This document shows, one piece after another, positions 13,981 through 16,650 of a DNA stretch of 16,650 bases. The position numbers and the translations under genes were made by a program. Location of the stretch: positions 1-16,650 of the forward strand of contig CAKUMG010000027.1 in the NCBI GenBank assembly GCA_934667465.1, given 5' to 3'. How positions within the stretch are numbered: the stretch's first letter is position 1; every line of letters starts with the position of its first letter. The DNA comes from an uncultured Actinoplanes sp. Its GTDB lineage: Bacteria; Actinomycetota; Actinomycetes; Mycobacteriales; Micromonosporaceae. The notes under the pieces were generated by a model. That model did no database searches. It had not been told where the DNA came from and saw only the letters and a program-made list of their open reading frames with translations.

Positions 13981-14540
13981 ATGAACGATCGACGTGACCC
14001 CGTCGAGCGGGTGGACGAGAGCCCGGGCCGGCTGACCCTGGTCGCCGGCGCGGGCTTCGCCGCCTGCCTCGCCGCGTTCCTGGCCTGGGCTGGATCGTAG
14101 TGGAACACGGCCTGCGGGTCCGGGACGGCTCGGGCGAGCTCGCCTGCGCCGTCACGACCTGCGCCCCGGGGGCGCTGGCGCTGGCCGGGCTGGCGGCCGC
14201 GCTGTTCCCGGCCGGGTGGTGCGCCCTCTTCGCTGCCTGCTTCCGGTGGCTCGGGCGCGTGCCGCGGAGGCTGGGGGCGGGGTTCACCGCCCTGCTCCTG
14301 CTCTGCGGGCTGTTCTACCTGCCGGACGGCGCAGCGGTCGCGACCACGGGCCCCGGCGAGCAGTTCGGGCACGGCATGGCGCTGGGCTTCTTCGCCCTCT
14401 TCGCCGACCTCGTCGTGCTGACGCCGGTGCTGATCCTGGTGTGGCGCAAGCGGGGCAGACCGTCCCGCTCGTGGCCCTGGGCCCTCCTCTTCGCCGCCCC
14501 CGTCGCCCTCGTCACGCTCGCCGCCGCGACGAACCCGTAG
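13981..14540 (+). pseudogene. Multi-spanning membrane protein gene with a one-base frameshift
   Basis: An open frame from ATG 13981 encodes MNDRRDPVERVDESPGRLTL and the first half of a membrane helix, then meets TAG at 14098-14100. The rest of the protein lies in another frame, ending at 14540. Adding one G to the GGG at 14087-14089 joins them as ...FLAWGWIVVEHGLRV..., giving a continuous 186-residue protein with four to five membrane helices and high-GC codon use throughout. No slippery heptamer for programmed -1 shifting is visible. So this is a recent inactivating deletion or a sequencing error. A 7-bp hairpin (13976-13982 with 13988-13994) covers the ATG. The family is not recognised. Confidence 0.7.
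14100..14540 (+). CDS. Intact downstream part of the frameshifted membrane protein
   Basis: If the frameshift is real, this part could only be made from the GTG at 14100-14102, which overlaps the TAG stop by one base. It has 146 residues with hydrophobic segments near ALALAGLAAALFPAGWCALF, GFTALLLLCGLFYLP, ALGFFALFADLVVLTPVLIL and WPWALLFAAPVALVTLAA. No ribosome site precedes this GTG, so independent translation is unlikely except by coupling. Function is unknown. See the frameshift entry spanning 13981-14540 for the full-length view. Confidence 0.55.
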   Translation: MEHGLRVRDGSGELACAVTTCAPGALALAGLAAALFPAGWCALFAACFRWLGRVPRRLGAGFTALLLLCGLFYLPDGAAVATTGPGEQFGHGMALGFFALFADLVVLTPVLILVWRKRGRPSRSWPWALLFAAPVALVTLAAATNP

Positions 14541-14673
14541 CGCCCCGCGACTCGCCGCAGCTCGCCGCCCCGCGTCGGTCCGACCGGCGCCTCGCGCACC
14601 GCCCTGCCAGGGGCCCACGACCGCCGCCATCGATGTGTCGCGCGGGCCGGGGCCGGCGGCGCTGCCAGGGTCG

Positions 14674-15144
14674 TCAGATGAGCGTGTCCCCGCACACCCG
14701 CCAGGTGCCCTCCGCCTCCTCGAGGTACAGGTCGACCTGGCGGCTTGCGCCCGGCCCGTCGAGCCGGGCCCCGACGGCCGCCTTGCTGCCGGGTTCGTTG
14801 CGGAAACGGCTGCCCGTCACGGCGTGCCCGAGCGGCCGGGGCCCGGCGTCCATCAGCGCGGTGAACTCCGCCGGGCTCACCTCCTGCCGGACGTCGGCGC
14901 AGAGCAGCCGGTAGGCGCCCGCGTCATCCCCGGCCACCACCCGCTCGAGGTAGTGCCCGGCGGCCGCCTCCGGCTCGTCGAGGTCCGGCCCGAGGAACCA
15001 CCAGCCGAAGAACCCGAGCGCCGGCAGCACACACAGCACGCCCACAGCGGCAACGCCCGCCACGGCGACGGCCACCACCCACCCCCGCCCGTGCCGCGGC
15101 GGGGGAGGCGCAGCCGGCCCGAGGCCCGGGAAGGGGAACGTCAC
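14674..15144 (-). CDS. Membrane-anchored hypothetical protein with extracytoplasmic domain
   Basis: This 156-residue protein has a short Pro-rich cytoplasmic start (MTFPFPGLGPAAPPPP), one strongly hydrophobic segment at about 22-50 ending GFFGWWFLG, and an outer domain of about 100 residues. The outer domain pattern, AAGHYLERVVAGDDAGAYRLLCADVR...RQVDLYLEEAEGTWRVCGD, resembles the small alpha+beta (NTF2/DUF4878-like) domains common in actinobacterial membrane proteins. C82 and C151 could form a disulfide outside the cell. The start is GTG at 15144; the frame reaches 15171, but that start does not add family-like sequence, and a modest GGA ribosome site suits 15144. No enzyme motif is visible. 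The gene stops within 135 bases of the convergent membrane gene; that short gap shows nothing definite. Confidence 0.75.
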   Translation of the reverse strand: MTFPFPGLGPAAPPPPRHGRGWVVAVAVAGVAAVGVLCVLPALGFFGWWFLGPDLDEPEAAAGHYLERVVAGDDAGAYRLLCADVRQEVSPAEFTALMDAGPRPLGHAVTGSRFRNEPGSKAAVGARLDGPGASRQVDLYLEEAEGTWRVCGDTLI

Positions 15145-15184
15145 CCGTCGATCCTGACACCCCGCCGCCACCCCACGTCTGCCG

Positions 15185-15412
15185 TCAGGCGGCGTGGACC
15201 TCCTCGCGGGCCGCGGCGCGCGAGCGGCCGCAGTTGGTGCACGTCACGTAGGAGCGGGCCGGGCGCACAGGGAACAGCGGCACGAAGAACAGGCTGAACT
15301 TCGTGGTCCGCCGCACCACCGTCTGCGCCGCATAGGCCCCGCACACCTCGCAGTGCCGCGGGGTGGAGCCGATGATGCTGTCCTTGCTGCGCAAACCGAA
15401 GATGAAGAACAC
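15185..15412 (-). CDS. Zinc-ribbon domain protein
   Basis: This small protein of 75 residues matches the zinc-ribbon family found in many actinobacteria: it opens MFFIFGLRSKDSIIG and has two CxxC knuckles, C21-C24 (HCEVCG) and C58-C61 (TCTNCG), that would bind one zinc. Between them lies a hydrophobic FSLFFVPLFPVRPARSY, possibly a membrane-contacting or buried strand pair. The start is GTG at 15412, preceded by a G-rich stretch (GTGGGGGT) that may serve as ribosome site. It sits between two other leftward small genes (40 bases after it, 46 before it), possibly one transcription unit. The molecular role is not known for the family. Confidence 0.85.
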   Translation of the reverse strand: MFFIFGLRSKDSIIGSTPRHCEVCGAYAAQTVVRRTTKFSLFFVPLFPVRPARSYVTCTNCGRSRAAAREEVHAA

Positions 15413-15458
15413 ACCCCCACGATAGGACCGCCCGTCACCTCCCGCATGTCGGCGCCGG

Positions 15459-15932
15459 TCAGGCGGGGGTGAGGGGCTCCGTCGAGCGGGCCGCCAGGGC
15501 CTCGTGGATCGCCTTCGCCGCGCCCCGCACCACGTCGCCGTAGGCGTCCGCGTTCAGGGCGTCGAGAGCCGCCTCTCCGGCGGCGAGGTGCTCGGCGGCC
15601 ACCTCGAACGCGCCCCGGCGGCGGTGGTCGTCGGCGAGGCTGAGGTGCAGCGACGGCAGGAACGCCCGGACCTGGAACGACTTGTCGTAGCGCTGCAGCC
15701 GCTCGTCGGTGAGCTCGGCGACCGCGGCCAGGGCACGCTCGTCCCACGCGAGCTCCTCCTCGGGAGCGTCCTGGAGGTCGGCGAGGAAGTGGGCGATCGT
15801 GCACCGGTGCAGGGGGTCGGCGGTCTCCTCCCACAGGGCGGTGAGCGCGGTGCGGGCGCCCTGCGGGTCGCCCTCGCGGCCACGGGTGACGGCGGCGGTG
15901 ATGTCGTTCATGGTGGGGTCCGGCTCGGTCAT
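15459..15932 (-). CDS. Hypothetical all-helical (TPR-like) protein
   Basis: This soluble protein of 157 residues looks fully helical, with pairs of amphipathic helices as in tetratricopeptide repeats: MNDITAAVTRGREGDPQGAR, then TALTALWEETADPLHRCTIAHFLADLQ, EEELAWDERALAAVAELTD, FLPSLHLSLADDHRRRGAFEVAAEHLAAGE and a last helix GVVRGAAKAIHE-like. Such proteins usually mediate protein contacts. No catalytic motif is seen. ATG at 15932 is used; a second ATG at 15911 is also possible, and neither has a strong ribosome site. The frame continues far upstream, but that part is the antisense of the holin-type gene. It is divergent from that gene, with 90 bases between. Confidence 0.75.
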   Translation of the reverse strand: MTEPDPTMNDITAAVTRGREGDPQGARTALTALWEETADPLHRCTIAHFLADLQDAPEEELAWDERALAAVAELTDERLQRYDKSFQVRAFLPSLHLSLADDHRRRGAFEVAAEHLAAGEAALDALNADAYGDVVRGAAKAIHEALAARSTEPLTPA

Positions 15933-15949
15933 GACGGCGATTCTGGGGT

Positions 15950-15964
15950 CTCGACCAGGTCGAG
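15950..15964. promoter_or_regulatory. Perfect inverted repeat in the divergent promoter gap
   Basis: CTCGACC-A-GGTCGAG is a perfect 7-bp inverted repeat, 18 bases upstream of the helical protein gene and 58 bases before the Holin-X gene. Position and symmetry fit an operator or overlapping promoter element; the binding protein is unknown. Confidence 0.4.
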
Positions 15965-16022
15965 GGTCAAGAGCCCCCGGACGGGTGACACGGTTAGCCC
16001 AGCTCAGGGCGGGTACGACCAG

Positions 16023-16433
16023 ATGATGACGGACATCCGGACTCGGCATGACGAGCAGCAGATCGGGACGCTGGTCAGCCAGATGAGCGAGCAGGTCTCC
16101 ACTCTCGTCCGGGATGAGCTGGCGCTCGCCCGCGCGGAGATGGTGGAGAAGGGTAAGAAGGCCGGCACCGGTGCGGGGCTGCTGGGTGGGGCGACCGTGC
16201 TGGCGCTGTACGGCGTCTCGGCGCTGCTGCTGACGATCGGCGCGGCCCTGGCGCTGGTGTGGCCGGTGTGGCTGGCGGCACTCACCGTGACGGTGCTGGT
16301 GCTGATCGGCGCCGGGATCGCGGCGCTGCTGGGCAAGAAGCAGGTCGAGCAGGCCACGCCGCCGGCGCCCACCGAGGCGGTGGACAGCACGAAGCGTGAC
16401 ATCGACACCTTGAAGCGCGCCGCGCACCACTGA
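16023..16433 (+). CDS. Holin-X / phage-holin superfamily III membrane protein
   Basis: This is a 136-residue inner-membrane protein of the actinobacterial Holin-X (PF07332) type. The N-terminal amphipathic helix IGTLVSQMSEQVSTLVRDEL then LARAEMVEKGKKAG (14-47) precedes two membrane helices (about 52-76 and 80-104: LLGGATVLALYGVSALLLTI and WLAALTVTVLVLIGAGIAAL). A charged tail ends in KRDIDTLKRAAHH. Despite the name, these are chromosomal housekeeping genes with no phage neighbours here, and their function is unknown. ATG occurs twice (16023 and 16026); the ribosome site is weak for both. A perfect palindrome 13 bases after the stop likely ends the transcript. Confidence 0.88.
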   Translation: MMTDIRTRHDEQQIGTLVSQMSEQVSTLVRDELALARAEMVEKGKKAGTGAGLLGGATVLALYGVSALLLTIGAALALVWPVWLAALTVTVLVLIGAGIAALLGKKQVEQATPPAPTEAVDSTKRDIDTLKRAAHH

Positions 16434-16445
16434 GGCACCGATTCT

Positions 16446-16491
16446 GCCCGGACGGGCCGGCCGGAATCGATTCCGGCCGGCCCGTCCGGGC
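16446..16491 (+). terminator. Perfect 46-base palindrome, probable terminator of the Holin-X gene
   Basis: Bases 16446-16467 are the exact inverted repeat of 16470-16491, with CG between them, so all 46 bases are palindromic. It lies 13 bases after the stop. No T tract follows, so termination may be hairpin-driven; the same symmetry would also function on the other strand. Confidence 0.7.
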
Positions 16492-16552
16492 GTACGGGAT
16501 CGATCTTCGGCAATGACCGTCGATCGTGACCAGCGTCGATGGAATCTTGGTG

Positions 16553-16574
16553 CGCCGGAGTGGACACTCCGGCG
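16553..16574. repeat. 9-bp hairpin with repeated GTGGACAC
   Basis: CGCCGGAGT-GGAC-ACTCCGGCG is a perfect inverted repeat. The octamer GTGGACAC occurs at 16560-16567 and again at 16574-16581. It lies about 28 bases upstream of the GlnR-like site and may be part of the same control region. Confidence 0.5.
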
Positions 16575-16601
16575 TGGACACGCGCATATCGGTTCGGTGA
16601 C

Positions 16602-16617
16602 GTAACGGGCGCGAAAC
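16602..16617 (+). promoter_or_regulatory. GlnR-like nitrogen-control half-box
   Basis: GTAAC-N6-GAAAC matches the actinomycete GlnR half-site (gTnAc-n6-GaAAc) exactly. The expected second half, 6 bases further, is poor (CTGTC). A TAGGTT -10-like hexamer follows at 16632-16637, about 15 bases downstream. The target gene would begin to the right of the window; an ammonium transporter or glutamine synthetase gene is typical for such sites, but that is inference. Confidence 0.5.
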
Positions 16618-16650
16618 CCGTCGCTGTCCCTTAGGTTTGTGGCCTTGAGA

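Noticed and set aside
14080..14102. Programmed -1 frameshift joining 13981-14100 to 14100-14540
   Set aside because: No slippery heptamer is present at the junction and no clear downstream stimulatory hairpin was found; a missing G explains it more simply.
15933..16430. N-terminal extension of the helical TPR-like protein
   Set aside because: This part is antisense to the Holin-X gene and is His/Gln/Arg-rich; the helical fold begins near 15932.
16023..16433. Prophage or lysis cassette suggested by a holin-like protein
   Set aside because: No endolysin, integrase or structural phage gene is nearby; the Holin-X family is chromosomal and widespread in actinobacteria.
1..16650. CRISPR array, tRNA, rRNA or insertion sequence
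   Set aside because: No regularly spaced repeats, cloverleaf-like segments, transposase motifs or paired terminal repeats were seen on either strand.

Overview
This window is high-GC (about 70%) actinobacterial DNA. Codon third positions are dominated by G and C. GTG and TTG starts are common and many genes overlap by ATGA. Several families are typical of mycelial actinomycetes: an XRE/DUF5753 regulator paired with DUF397, a GPP34 protein, a Holin-X protein and an APC permease with a Pro/Gly/Tyr-rich tail. Micromonosporaceae (Actinoplanes-like) or a relative is my best guess, but no rRNA or marker gene is present to confirm it. I see no tRNA, CRISPR array, insertion sequence or prophage.

Left part (1-6400). 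A four-gene polyamine ABC transporter operon, potA-potD-potB-potC, runs leftward off the window edge. Next is an azoreductase gene with an intrinsic terminator, divergent from a MarR regulator. Their shared gap carries two copies of a TTCAA-N2-TTGAA palindrome, the likely MarR operator. A type III PLP-dependent decarboxylase of the ornithine/lysine type follows; it would make a substrate of the transporter, so the block has a polyamine theme.

Middle part (6400-11030). A leftward pair, XRE/DUF5753 regulator plus DUF397 protein, lies in DNA of lower GC; the regulator contains two rare TTA codons. Diverging from it are a GPP34 (GOLPH3-like) gene and an APC-family permease, probably one transcription unit. 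A possible TTA-containing leader ORF precedes GPP34. Several hairpins fill the convergent gap that follows.

Right part (11030-16650). A leftward GNAT-like protein of unknown role is separated by about 500 bases from a secreted S15 (Xaa-Pro dipeptidyl-peptidase type) hydrolase. That gap holds a small unannotated candidate ORF. Next is a multi-spanning membrane protein broken by an apparent one-base deletion in a G run. Three small leftward genes follow: a membrane-anchored protein, a zinc ribbon and a helical-repeat protein. A divergent Holin-X family gene ends with a perfect 46-base palindrome. The last 60 bases hold a good match to a GlnR half-box and a -10-like element, which suggests a nitrogen-regulated gene just outside the window.

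Most of the region looks like ordinary chromosome. The points most worth checking are the frameshift, the MarR operator pair, the TTA codons in the XRE gene, the two small ORFs and the GlnR-like site.
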